In this document: one piece after another, positions 42,066 through 49,624 of the stretch
Numbering within the stretch: position 1 is the first letter of the stretch
Layout: every line of letters begins with the position of its first letter
Source: an uncultured bacterium
GTDB lineage: Bacteria; Cyanobacteriota; Vampirovibrionia; Gastranaerophilales; Gastranaerophilaceae
Reading direction: 5' to 3'
Assembly (NCBI GenBank): GCA_902796305.1
Contig: CADBOJ010000049.1
Coordinates: forward strand, 1-49,624
DNA length: 49,624 nucleotides
Notes under the pieces: model-generated
Databases searched by the model: none
Seen by the model: only the letters and a program-made list of their open reading frames with translations
Told to the model about the DNA's origin: nothing
Program-made: the position numbers and the translations under genes

Positions 42066-42710
42066 TTAATAAAATGTAAGTTTTGTAATATTTTCATTAT
42101 GTGACTCTATCATTTCGTCACTTATAATGTAGCATTCCGAATTGTCATCATAAGAAATTGTATTTATATCTTTTGTCTTATCTTCGTCTTTTGATGTAAT
42201 CATAACGCTTTTAGATCCTGCCACATTTACAGAGTCACTTCCTTCGCCTGTATTTACCGAAATACTCTTGGAATTTGTTATGTTTACCGTGTCGTTGCCG
42301 TTGCCAGAATTAATTTTAAAATTTTTAGAATTGGTTGCATTTATTGAGTCATCACCGTTTCCGGAATCTACTTTAAAATTGGAACAATTTACAAAAGAAT
42401 ATTTGTTTTCTTTTTTTGTTCCCGTTACATTTGTTGGATTGTCATTTTTGGAACTGAAGCCGTAAAATTCAATTGTACCATCTTCAAGTGCCGTAATATA
42501 AGCTTCTTCAAGCTGTTTTTCGGTTGTAATTACCGTTCCGTCCTTTAAAGATATTTTATATGTATTATTTCCCGTTTGGTAGCTTCCCGTACTTGAGAAA
42601 TCAAAAATACTTGTATCAATCTTTATAGAACCAAATATAAAATAGTTTTTTCTGTCTTTTATATTGCCGGCTGCAGCGTTACTGTCAACACTTGAAACAT
42701 TTAAATCCAT
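42066..42710 (-). CDS. Small repeat protein with RTX-like Gly/Asp motifs
   Basis: A 214-residue protein. After a beta-rich first part (NYFIFGSIKIDTSIFDF) come three tandem 19-residue repeats (residues 114-170), each S/T-G-x-G-x-D-x-(I/V)-N then N/G-S-K. The GNGDDS, GNGNDT and GEGSDS units recall calcium-binding RTX nonapeptides, though the period is longer. A beta-roll or beta-helix is likely. No signal peptide is seen; RTX proteins usually use a C-terminal type I secretion signal, and the C-terminus (SHNENITKLTFY) ends with hydroxyl and hydrophobic residues as some do. No secretion genes are adjacent. Confidence 0.7.
   Translation of the reverse strand: MDLNVSSVDSNAAAGNIKDRKNYFIFGSIKIDTSIFDFSSTGSYQTGNNTYKISLKDGTVITTEKQLEEAYITALEDGTIEFYGFSSKNDNPTNVTGTKKENKYSFVNCSNFKVDSGNGDDSINATNSKNFKINSGNGNDTVNITNSKSISVNTGEGSDSVNVAGSKSVMITSKDEDKTKDINTISYDDNSECYIISDEMIESHNENITKLTFY
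42201..42371 (-). repeat. Three tandem 57-bp coding repeats
   Basis: Three in-frame units of 19 codons (residues 114-132, 133-151, 152-170) share the order [VI]-[DN]-[ST]-G-x-G-x-D-[ST]-[IV]-N-x-x-x-S-K. Units 1 and 2 are closest and unit 3 has diverged. The DNA copies are not identical, so the duplication is not recent. Confidence 0.8.
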
Positions 42711-42806
42711 ATATTTCCTCGTAAAAATATCCTTATATAAATTAAGATAATTTAGGAAAAGTTATTGACAGATTTTCGGGCTATTTGAAACAATTCTTAA
42801 TATCTT

Positions 42807-44141
42807 TTATTTCAATCCCGCAACAAGAACTCCGATTAGCACAACAGGTATAATAAATTTTAAGCCTATATCAAACAACATTGCGAAAAATTTATTATTT
42901 ATAAATTGGCTTCCTTTAATTTTCAAGAACCATCCGGCTATAATACACAAGAAAAATGTATTTAGAGGCATAAGGATATTTGAAGTTGTAAAATCAAGAA
43001 AATCAAAAATTGATTTTTTAAATAAGGTTATATTGTGTAATCCTCCGAAGGATAAAGATGCAGGAATTGCAATAAGGGAAATAATTATAAACAAAATCAC
43101 GGATGCTTTTATTCTTGAAATTTTCATTCTTTCGGTTAAAGATGCTACCGAAACTTCTAAAATGCTTATCCCTGAAGTCAGCGCCGCACAGAATAAAAGC
43201 GTAAAAAATGCTGCGGACACTATATTTCCGAAAGGAATTTTTGCAAATATATTGGGTAAAGTTACAAAAACAAGCCCGGCACCTGAATCAGGCTCAAGTC
43301 CGAAAGAAAAAATTGCGGGAAATATCATAATTCCTGCCATAAGAGCAAACATTGTATCCGAAAAAATTATCGTGTAAGCCGATTTAACCATACTTTTATC
43401 TTCTTTTATATAGCTTCCGTAGGTTAATAACGCCCCCATACCGATACTTAAAGTAAACAAAGCCTGACCGAGCGCTGCAAGAAACATTTCGGGATTAACC
43501 TTTGAAAAATCGGGCTTAAACATATATTCTAAGCCGAGGTTTGCATTTGGGAGGCTTAAAGAAAATATAATTAAACCTGCAAGAAGAAAAGCAAACAAAG
43601 GCATTAAGACATTATTTGCAAATTCAATTCCTTTTTTTATTCCACGGGATGTAAAAAATATACAGATAAATAAAAATAACAGCGTAAATAATATTGACAG
43701 CATCGGACTTTGAATAAACGAAGAGAAATATCCGCCGTAATCCGCCGTTTTATAATTTATAAAACTGAGATAAATATAATTTATAATCCATCCGCCTACA
43801 ATAAAGTAAAAAGAAGAAATAAGAATACCCGTCAGAGGGTTTAAAAAGCCAAGGAGTTTAAATTTTGGATTTATTGATTCATAAGCACCTATACATTCTT
43901 TTTTTAAGGTTTTTCCCATGGCAAGCTCTGCCAGTAACGGAATAAAGCAAATAGTTAAAATTAAAAGCAAATAAATAACAAGAAATACCGCACCGCCGTA
44001 TTTACCCATGATGTAAGGAAAGCGCCAGATGTTTCCAAGCCCCACGGCAGAACCTATGCTTGCTAAAATAAACGAATATCTTGATGTCCAGTTTGGTCTT
44101 GTTGAATTCAAAATTTTTTCCTTTATATACTTCTTAAGCAA
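42807..44141 (-). CDS. Sodium-dependent transporter, SNF/NSS family
   Basis: A 444-residue polytopic membrane protein of the neurotransmitter:sodium symporter family (LeuT fold), importing amino acids or related compounds with sodium. Seen: the N-terminal signature WTSRYSFILASIGSAVGLGN followed by IWRFPYIMGKYGG (sodium and substrate site in helix 1), ALGQALFTLSIGMGALLTYG (helix 6 region, unwound part) and SGISILEVSVASL (helix 8 region). About eleven helices fit the length, one short of LeuT's twelve, as in other bacterial NSS such as MhsT-like types. Single gene; substrate not predictable. Divergent from the GT5-like gene. Confidence 0.92.
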   Translation of the reverse strand: MLKKYIKEKILNSTRPNWTSRYSFILASIGSAVGLGNIWRFPYIMGKYGGAVFLVIYLLLILTICFIPLLAELAMGKTLKKECIGAYESINPKFKLLGFLNPLTGILISSFYFIVGGWIINYIYLSFINYKTADYGGYFSSFIQSPMLSILFTLLFLFICIFFTSRGIKKGIEFANNVLMPLFAFLLAGLIIFSLSLPNANLGLEYMFKPDFSKVNPEMFLAALGQALFTLSIGMGALLTYGSYIKEDKSMVKSAYTIIFSDTMFALMAGIMIFPAIFSFGLEPDSGAGLVFVTLPNIFAKIPFGNIVSAAFFTLLFCAALTSGISILEVSVASLTERMKISRIKASVILFIIISLIAIPASLSFGGLHNITLFKKSIFDFLDFTTSNILMPLNTFFLCIIAGWFLKIKGSQFINNKFFAMLFDIGLKFIIPVVLIGVLVAGLK

Positions 44142-44205
44142 CGAAATTATACTACAAGTTTAATTTTTTAAAACCGTATTTATATATGAAAAAATGTTAA
44201 AACAC

Positions 44206-44233
44206 TTGCGCATTCTGCTTTTTATGGTATATT
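44206..44233 (+). promoter_or_regulatory. Promoter of the GT5-like gene
   Basis: TTGCGC (44206-44211), a 16-base spacer and TATATT (44228-44233) with TG in the extended position (TGnTATATT). The start codon is at 44284, about 43 bases after the expected transcription start, with AGGGGG just upstream. Confidence 0.55.
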
Positions 44234-44283
44234 AAGTACAGATTTTGTGTTGTTAATTTAATAAATAGACAGGGGGCTTTCAA

Positions 44284-47040
44284 ATGAAAGTAGATTTTTG
44301 TTTGCATACCGGCTCTGCCGTAAGAAATCGTGTTGCAATAAAAAATGCAAAGATGCAAGACCCGATTTCAAGGACAAATCCGTATAACAGCGGATATTTT
44401 TTAAGTTTTACGGCCAATCCTTTTAAAAATACAGCTCAAACAGCTTCTATTGCACCTGAATATCAAGGGATATTGAACAGTGTATATAAGCTGGGCGGAC
44501 TTGGAAATGTAGCGGGAGAAGCTTCTATTGCTTTTTCCGATAACGGAAAAATGGATTTTAGAAGTTTTGTTCCTTATTATGCACCCGAAAATGAAAGCGG
44601 TTTGATAAAGATAAGGACTCCTTTAATTCAGGACGGAAAGCGAGTTGAATGGGATGTTCCAAAAATGGTTAACGGCTCTCCGGTTGTTCAAGACGGAAAA
44701 GTTGTAACCGATAAGGTTCCTGCATTTGAATTTAAAGCTGTTCCTTTAGATTACACTCTTAAAGAAGAAGAAAATTTTGTTATTCATGAAGCCGTTAATA
44801 AAAGCGCTCCGTGGAAAACGGCGTATAAAGTACTTGATGACACAGGGGTGAGCGGAAGCGTTAAATCAATTAACGATGATTTATCGGGAATGAAAATAAC
44901 TCCGTATAAAGTATTTTCGGTTCAGGGAACAGGAATAAATAAAGCAGGCAACCCCCCTGTATATATCGTTCATACACCCCAGCTTGCAAAATTTCCCCGT
45001 GCATACGGCGGAGTTTCGGCTTATGCGGGCGGGTCATTTGAAGATGCCGATTATGCGGTATTTTCTAAAGCCTCGGTTGATGCTATGCCGAAATTTAATA
45101 AAGAAGAATTCGGGGATTTTAACCCTGCAAACTTCTGGCTTCACGACAGACAGGCATTTCCTTCAATAGTTGAAATGTCGGAAAAATCAGCACAGGGAGA
45201 TGAATATTGGAGAGGTATAAAGGCTCATTCGAGCTTTCATAACCCCGGAAGAGATTATCAGGGACACTATACAAGCCCTATTGATTTTATGAGAATAATA
45301 GGCTCTGATGAGGATTTAAAAGAAATACAAAAAAATCCCGATGATTATAAATTTATCCAAAGAATGATTAGAAAAGTTGAAAGCGAAAGAAAATTAAAAA
45401 ACGGTAAGTTTGCACCCGAACAAATTCTTTCAAAAGAAGAAATGACAAGGCTTAATGAAATATTTGAACCGCTTTACGGTAATTTTAAAGATGAAACGGG
45501 ACAATATAATTTATGCAAAATTCCAATTGACGGGGTAAGAAAAAATCCGTTCAACTTCAGCGCAGGAACTGTTTCAACAACATTCGGAAAAGAAATGAAA
45601 AATCATAATACAAGCGAAATTGCCCCCGGTCTGACAAAAGATTTGGCTTCAATTCCAACCGTAGATATTGTAAACGGTTCTTCCGCAAAAAGTATGCGTC
45701 TTGATATTACAGGGGATTTCGGCAGAAATAACGGTTTTACATCCGAAGTTAAAAAAGGCTATACTCCTTTAACCAAAGAAGTTACATCATCCGCCGATTT
45801 ATTATTTAAAACTAAACAGCAAAATAAAAAGTGGCTTATTGATACATTTGCTTCTCATGGTAAAAATCAGGATACTCTTGCTTCGCTTGTATACAGCAAA
45901 GATGCAATAGAAAAAGGTGCAACTGTTCTTGGCAGTTTAAGTGAATATAAAGATAAAGACGTTTTATTTGTAAGCTGGGGCAGACCCGACCCGCAAAAAG
46001 GTTTTCCGACAACACTGGAAGGAATTTTAGATTATTTTAAAAATGACACCGTGCCCCAAGATAAAAAAATACATGCCAAATTCCTTGTCGGCGCAGGTCC
46101 ATGGAGTGCTAAAGCAAAAGACTGGGAAACCATACAGGCGCAAATGAAAGCAATTCAAGAGCTTGACGGCGGTGCATATAAAGGAAATGTTTGTTACCTG
46201 AACGGATTTTTCACAAACAGAATAGTGGCATGTGCTGACTATTCAAACATTACAAGCAGATATGAACCCTGCGGAATAACTCCTCTTGAATCTTTTGCGG
46301 GAGGAACACCTGTTATTTCAAACAGAACAGGAGGGTCGCCTGATTTTGTCGCACCTTTTACAAAAGGGAAAAAAATCACAAATGAAACAGGATTTTTAAC
46401 AAAAAATGCTTATCTTGTAAACCCTGAAGTTATAGGTGCTGATGCTTCTCTTAAAGGTTTAGAACTTGATACGGCAAGAAGAGTGGCTCTGGGTAAGGAA
46501 AATGCCGCTTGCATTGAAGAAGCAATGACTTTATTGCAGGATAATCCAAAAGAGTACAAAAAAATGATGATGAATGCAATAAATGCAAAAATAGACTGGC
46601 ACGAAAACGGTTTATTTAACGGCGGTAAAAGTGCGATAGAACGCTATAAAGAATATGCATGGGCAATAGGCTCGGACAATAAAACACTTGCAGGACAAGA
46701 AAGAAACTTGAGTCCGCTTACAACACTTAAAGGTAAAATTTTTAAGAAAGAATCCGTTGCGGCAATAGTCGAAAATAAAGTTGAAGAAGCGGCTTCAGAA
46801 GTAAAAAAAGCTCCGTCCGGCTTAAAACAATACTTTAATTCTTTCTTAACAAAAGTTAAAAATCATAAAGCGCTTGCTCTTACAGGTGCGCTTGTTGTTT
46901 TGGGATTTGGAGCATTAAAACTCATCACAGCAAGAAATAATGCGTCGACGGTTGTAAATTCATCATTTGCACAATACGGAGCAATTCCGACTTCACTCAG
47001 CAAGTTATCATTCGATAAGTTTGCAAAACAGCCAAAGTAA
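44284..47040 (+). CDS. Glycogen/starch synthase-like GT5 glycosyltransferase with C-terminal membrane tail
   Basis: A 918-residue protein. Residues 60 to about 800 carry a GT-B glycosyltransferase of GT5 type: KLGGLGNVAGEA at 69-80 (family K-x-G-G-L-G-D-V, ADP-glucose site), HTPQLAKFPRAYGGVSAYAG, KDVLFVSWGRPDPQKGFPT and the retaining E-x7-E motif EPCGITPLE (Glu661, Glu669) followed by GGTPVISNRTGGSPDFV. GlgA is normally about 480 residues, so this one has large insertions. An N-terminal leader contains SFTANPFK. A hydrophobic segment near residues 864-882 (ALTGALVVLGFGALKLI) and a 35-residue tail follow, suggesting membrane anchoring. Together with the GH57 branching enzyme it points to glycogen-like polymer synthesis. 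It keeps the core motifs, so it is probably active, but donor and product are inferred. Confidence 0.85.
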   Translation: MKVDFCLHTGSAVRNRVAIKNAKMQDPISRTNPYNSGYFLSFTANPFKNTAQTASIAPEYQGILNSVYKLGGLGNVAGEASIAFSDNGKMDFRSFVPYYAPENESGLIKIRTPLIQDGKRVEWDVPKMVNGSPVVQDGKVVTDKVPAFEFKAVPLDYTLKEEENFVIHEAVNKSAPWKTAYKVLDDTGVSGSVKSINDDLSGMKITPYKVFSVQGTGINKAGNPPVYIVHTPQLAKFPRAYGGVSAYAGGSFEDADYAVFSKASVDAMPKFNKEEFGDFNPANFWLHDRQAFPSIVEMSEKSAQGDEYWRGIKAHSSFHNPGRDYQGHYTSPIDFMRIIGSDEDLKEIQKNPDDYKFIQRMIRKVESERKLKNGKFAPEQILSKEEMTRLNEIFEPLYGNFKDETGQYNLCKIPIDGVRKNPFNFSAGTVSTTFGKEMKNHNTSEIAPGLTKDLASIPTVDIVNGSSAKSMRLDITGDFGRNNGFTSEVKKGYTPLTKEVTSSADLLFKTKQQNKKWLIDTFASHGKNQDTLASLVYSKDAIEKGATVLGSLSEYKDKDVLFVSWGRPDPQKGFPTTLEGILDYFKNDTVPQDKKIHAKFLVGAGPWSAKAKDWETIQAQMKAIQELDGGAYKGNVCYLNGFFTNRIVACADYSNITSRYEPCGITPLESFAGGTPVISNRTGGSPDFVAPFTKGKKITNETGFLTKNAYLVNPEVIGADASLKGLELDTARRVALGKENAACIEEAMTLLQDNPKEYKKMMMNAINAKIDWHENGLFNGGKSAIERYKEYAWAIGSDNKTLAGQERNLSPLTTLKGKIFKKESVAAIVENKVEEAASEVKKAPSGLKQYFNSFLTKVKNHKALALTGALVVLGFGALKLITARNNASTVVNSSFAQYGAIPTSLSKLSFDKFAKQPK

Positions 47041-47053
47041 AACTAAGATATAT

Positions 47054-47085
47054 AAAAAACAGGAAACGATTGTTTCCTGTTTTTT
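47054..47085. terminator. Bidirectional intrinsic terminator
   Basis: ACAGGAAAC / GTTTCCTGT stem around a short loop, with A-run on the left and six T on the right, between the converging GT5-like gene and rsfS. It touches the rsfS stop codon. Confidence 0.9.
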
Positions 47086-47482
47086 ATTTTGAATAAATTG
47101 AATATTCTTTAGAATTTTCTTCCCAGATTTCTCTTTCAAGTGTAAGCGCATGCGACCAGAATTTTTCAATTTTATATGTTTCTCTTTCATTCGGATGCAT
47201 AATATGAACAACAACTTCGCCGTAATCAAGCAAATTCCACCTGTTTTGTTTTTCCGTTTCTTCTCCAATCGGAATTCTTTTAAAAAGTTCTTTAATTTTT
47301 TTTCGTACAATTTCGGTAAGACCTCGAACCTGTGTAGTTGAAGTTCCTGTTGCAATTATAAAATAATCGGATAAAGAGCATACTTTTTCCACATTTAATA
47401 TTACAATATCCTTTGCAAGATTATCGTCAAGTATTCTTGCAATTACAGATGCAAATTTTTCGCTTGTAAAATTATTTTCCAT
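47084..47482 (-). CDS. rsfS: Ribosomal silencing factor RsfS
   Basis: A 132-residue protein (Iojap/DUF143 family) that binds L14 and keeps 50S subunits apart from 30S during starvation. Seen: KDIVILNVEKVCSLSDYFII (family V-x-D-x-S-x-x-T-D-Y-F-V), ATGTSTTQVRGLTEIV, WNLLDYGEVVVHIM and the C-terminal YKIEKFWSHA. Length is normal. It lies 15 bases downstream of the ricT/PSP1 gene in the same direction, so probably one unit. Confidence 0.95.
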   Translation of the reverse strand: MENNFTSEKFASVIARILDDNLAKDIVILNVEKVCSLSDYFIIATGTSTTQVRGLTEIVRKKIKELFKRIPIGEETEKQNRWNLLDYGEVVVHIMHPNERETYKIEKFWSHALTLEREIWEENSKEYSIYSK

Positions 47483-47497
47483 AAAGTTAATATTTCC

Positions 47498-48412
47498 TTA
47501 TATATCACCTGTTGATGAATTCTTCTCATCTTCGAGAGATTTAATATCAACAACTTCATCTTCCTGATAATTCAAATTATTACTGATGTCTATATCAATA
47601 TTTACTTCGCCGTCTATCATTTCGATATCTGATTTTTGATATTCTTTTAATTTTCCGTCTTCAAGCTTAACATTTACGGTTTTCTTTAAGAAATTAACCA
47701 TAAATACTTTTCCTATTCCCTCGGGAGTCATAACACCCGAACCCACAGGAGGAAGAGTTTTTGCAGCATCAATATAATTTTTATATTCATAATTCAAACA
47801 GCACAACAGTCTTCCGCATGCGCCCGTAATTTTCCCCGGTGTAATCGGAATACCCTGATCTTTTGCAAGTTTTGTATTAACCTGTTCAAATTTCTTTAAA
47901 AATCTGCAGCAGCAATAATCCTGTCCGCAAATTCCCTGCCCTTGAATAATTGAAGTTTCATCCCTTACACCTATATGTCTTAAATCAATGCGGACTTTCT
48001 TAAATTCCTGTGTCAAATCTTTTAAAAGTTCTCTGAAATCAACTCTTTCGGGAGCGGTATAGTAAAAAGTTATTTTTTTTCTGTCAAATGTATACCTTGC
48101 CTGCGTAAATTTCATGACAAGATTTCTTTTTTGTGCTAAATCACGACACTTATAAAATGCCTGAACTTCAAGCATTTTCTGTTCTTCATACGTTTTCATA
48201 TCCTCATCCGTCATAATTCTTACAACAGACAAAGGTTCAGGCTGGTATTTTTCCCATGTGCGCTGAATTAAAGAATTTACAAGAAATGCCCGAAAAACTT
48301 CTTCTCCTTTATCCGTTTTAACAAGGATGTACTGCCCGTGTTTAATGTTGGCGTTTTGTACAACCTTGAGCGGATGAAATGTATTTTTTATTGTTCTTAC
48401 CGCAAATTTCAT
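47498..48412 (-). CDS. ricT: PSP1-domain protein (RicT/YaaT-like)
   Basis: About 304 residues. It has the PSP1 C-terminal domain: GQYILVKTDKGEEVFRAF, ARYTFDRKKITFYYTAPERV, VRIDLRHIGVRDE, and the cysteine clusters GQDYCCCRFLKKFEQVN and GACGRLLCCLNYEY. In Bacillus the homologue acts with RicA and RicF as an iron-sulfur complex needed for mRNA maturation by RNase Y, competence and biofilm formation. The frame is open to an ATG at 48448; the ATG at 48412 (MKFAVRTIKN) is nearer the family start and is preferred. Neither has a good ribosome site. Acidic C-terminal tail (about 265-304). Confidence 0.87.
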   Translation of the reverse strand: MKFAVRTIKNTFHPLKVVQNANIKHGQYILVKTDKGEEVFRAFLVNSLIQRTWEKYQPEPLSVVRIMTDEDMKTYEEQKMLEVQAFYKCRDLAQKRNLVMKFTQARYTFDRKKITFYYTAPERVDFRELLKDLTQEFKKVRIDLRHIGVRDETSIIQGQGICGQDYCCCRFLKKFEQVNTKLAKDQGIPITPGKITGACGRLLCCLNYEYKNYIDAAKTLPPVGSGVMTPEGIGKVFMVNFLKKTVNVKLEDGKLKEYQKSDIEMIDGEVNIDIDISNNLNYQEDEVVDIKSLEDEKNSSTGDI

Positions 48413-48506
48413 AGTTTTAATTATAACCGAATAATTGTAAATATTCAAAATAATAATCAGATTTTAGTGTATAATTTTAATGTTGCAAGTTTAAGGGAGT
48501 TTAACT

Positions 48507-49299
48507 ATAAAAGCGAAAGCTTTTACTCTAGTGGAAGTGATGATAGTTTTGACAATTATCGGTGTGCTATCCGCAATTTTAATTCCCGTAGCGCTTCACA
48601 GTATGCCTGATGACAATGTTATGAAATTTAAGATGCGTTGTTGTTTGATACTATTAACCAGCTTGTAACGGATGATAAACACTATTTGAACGGGGATTTT
48701 ACAAAAAAACCTGATGGAAGCTATGCTACAAAATATTATTTTGTAATTCGTTTGCAGATTTGGTAAGCACCAAAAAAGTTGTTTGTGAGTATGAGAGCAA
48801 TCAAAATGGCTTTGAAGTATCACATACATGGTATGACGTGGAAAACATTTACCCGAAACCGTCGACATATACCACACTTGATCAAGATTGCAAAACCACC
48901 CAGCAAAACGTAGGACAGAATGATATTGGGGTTTTAGCTACGAATAATATCTTTTATTATGAAGCTTCAACTAATAATTACTTTGGCTGTATATTGAATG
49001 GTTCTACTAATTCCTGCAAGTACTCTAATTCAAAATTTTCTTGTTTTTATGGACAGAGTTTATTTGGTTATAATGCAGAATTTGATTATGTTGAACCAAA
49101 GTGCCTAACCGAGTGTAAATCTGTCGATCCCGGTTCCGGTTTAAAAATTTTGAGAGCATATAAGGTTTTTTGTATAGATATAGACGGTATTAATCAAGGT
49201 GAAGACCCGTTCGGATATGGTATTAGAGCGGATGGAAAAATTATGCGTGGTGCAAGAGCGGAAGAGTGGCTTGAAAAAAGCATAGAGCACAAGGATTAA
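48507..49299 (+). pseudogene. Decayed prepilin-like gene, paralogue of 4638-5453
   Basis: Frame by frame the sequence encodes a prepilin leader KAKAFTLVEVMIVLTIIGVL, then HSMPDDNVMKF as in the 4.6 kb gene, and ends with FGYGIRADGKIMRGARAEEW as there. Three lesions are visible. The start codon is ATA (48507), although an ideal ribosome site AAGGGAGT lies six bases before it. About seven bases are missing after KF near 48632 relative to the paralogue. A second frame change lies near 48741, after which the frame is open to 49299. TATAAT at 48470-48475 could still promote transcription. Sequencing error for one lesion is possible, but three are unlikely. Confidence 0.75.
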
Positions 49300-49378
49300 T
49301 CATCTGCCCAACCTTGCTTTTTTCAAGTGGCTTGCCTCATATTCCCTCCCATAACCGAGGCTGAGTATTAATAGTAAA

Positions 49379-49413
49379 AAACCTGTCTTAAAATTTAAAA
49401 CACAAGACAGGTT
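49379..49413 (+). terminator. Intrinsic terminator after the prepilin pseudogene
   Basis: AACCTGTCTT pairs with AAGACAGGTT around an AT-rich loop, with flanking A-run and T-rich tail. Its preservation suggests that transcription still ends here. Confidence 0.75.
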
Positions 49414-49427
49414 TCTTTTGTTTATTT

Positions 49428-49610
49428 TTATATGACATAGTTAAATATAATTTTGCCTGCCGGGTTAAAACATTCACCTTGAGACAGTTTAAAGTCCACC
49501 AAAAATTCTTCACTTTCGGTGGACTTTAACAATTCTTTGCCCTCAACTTCGCTTGCTAAGCTGTCGCTAAGCTCGCTCGTTTGGGGTACGGTTACATGCT
49601 CTGCGGTTGC
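49428..49610 (-). other. Possible remnant coding stretch at the right edge
   Basis: The minus strand is open for about 60 codons and reads like protein: SELSDSLASEVEGKELLKST, then EEFLVDFKLSQGECFNP and AGKIIFNYVI before TAA. No start codon is present and an in-frame TGA lies at 49613-49611. It may be the end of a gene broken near the edge, or a repeat-derived reading frame. The stretch also holds an inverted repeat. Confidence 0.3.
49488..49529. repeat. Inverted repeat
   Basis: TTTAAAGTCCACC (49488-49500) and GGTGGACTTTAA (49518-49529) form a 12-base perfect stem with a 17-base loop. There is no T-run after it, so it does not look like a terminator. Confidence 0.7.
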
Positions 49611-49623
49611 TCATCGCAACCGC
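49603..49623. repeat. GC-rich hairpin at the window edge
   Basis: GCGGTTGC and GCAACCGC form a perfect eight-base stem with loop TCATC. It lies next to short direct repeats of GCTAAGC (49555-49571 region) in a stretch clearly richer in GC than the rest of the window. Possibly the border of a repeat or mobile element that continues outside. Confidence 0.55.
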
Positions 49624-49624
49624 C

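Noticed and set aside
47008-47355. Separate 115-residue minus-strand gene
   Set aside because: It is the shadow of rsfS in another frame, lysine-rich by base composition, and runs through a terminator.
1-49624. CRISPR array, tRNA, integrase or complete insertion sequence
   Set aside because: Reading the intergenic spaces showed no regular repeat-spacer pattern, no cloverleaf and no transposase or integrase motif.

Overview
The window reads as chromosome of an AT-rich, double-membraned bacterium, most likely a gut member of the non-photosynthetic cyanobacterial sister group (Vampirovibrionia/Melainabacteria, order Gastranaerophilales). This is an inference. It rests on the low GC, the MlaA-type outer-membrane lipid-transport domain, a GH57 branching enzyme together with a GT5 glycogen-synthase-like protein, several prepilin-like FTL(T/A)E proteins, rpmI-rplT without infC, a compact flagellar switch operon, and a set of unfamiliar proteins carrying an early F-x-G motif. 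No photosynthesis genes are seen. Most of the window is housekeeping: replication and repair (polA, priA, topA, dprA), translation (rplT, rpmI, metG, era, miaA, rsfS, rnpB), cofactor and amino-acid metabolism (coaD, aroE, glyA), transcription (a sigma-70 factor) and envelope functions.

Layout. Bases 1-5.5 kb hold the start of a GH57 branching enzyme (minus strand, cut by the window edge), a MIF-like tautomerase, an MlaA-hydrolase fusion, a ribbon-helix-helix regulator, an XRE regulator and a prepilin-like gene. 5.5-9.7 kb holds an unlisted 42-codon membrane peptide, rplT-rpmI with a structured leader, a Gastranaerophilales-type unknown, an orphan OppF-type ATPase and a sigma factor. 9.8-14.6 kb holds a DUF475/TerC-like membrane protein, a 620-residue envelope protein with a 50-residue basic partner, era and a second prepilin. 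14.7-22.2 kb is one tight minus-strand operon: glyA, wecA-like, spermidine-synthase-like, dprA, topA, aroE. 22.2-27.8 kb is another: membrane protein, miaA (83-nt overlap), exported protein, U32 peptidase family, two GNAT-like paralogues, then a remnant of an XRE gene. 27.9-35.3 kb holds two coupled thymidylate-kinase-family genes, a membrane HExxH protein, polA, a small exported protein and priA. 35.3-38.4 kb is a minus-strand run of fliM, fliN, a response regulator, coaD and a coiled-coil protein. 38.6-47.0 kb holds a small unknown, RNase P RNA, metG, htpX, a protein with three 19-residue RTX-like repeats, an NSS-family sodium symporter and a 918-residue GT5-like protein with a C-terminal membrane tail. 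47.0 kb to the end holds rsfS, ricT/PSP1, a decayed prepilin related to the one at 4.6 kb, and a GC-richer, inverted-repeat-rich edge.

The most notable points are: the MlaA plus alpha/beta-hydrolase fusion; the pair of prepilin genes (one intact, one dead) with near-identical ends and divergent middles; tandem coupled thymidylate-kinase-like genes; an FliM without the usual CheY-binding N-terminus beside an atypical response regulator; and the F-x-G motif near the start of otherwise unrelated proteins. No CRISPR array, tRNA, complete insertion sequence or canonical defence system was recognised.
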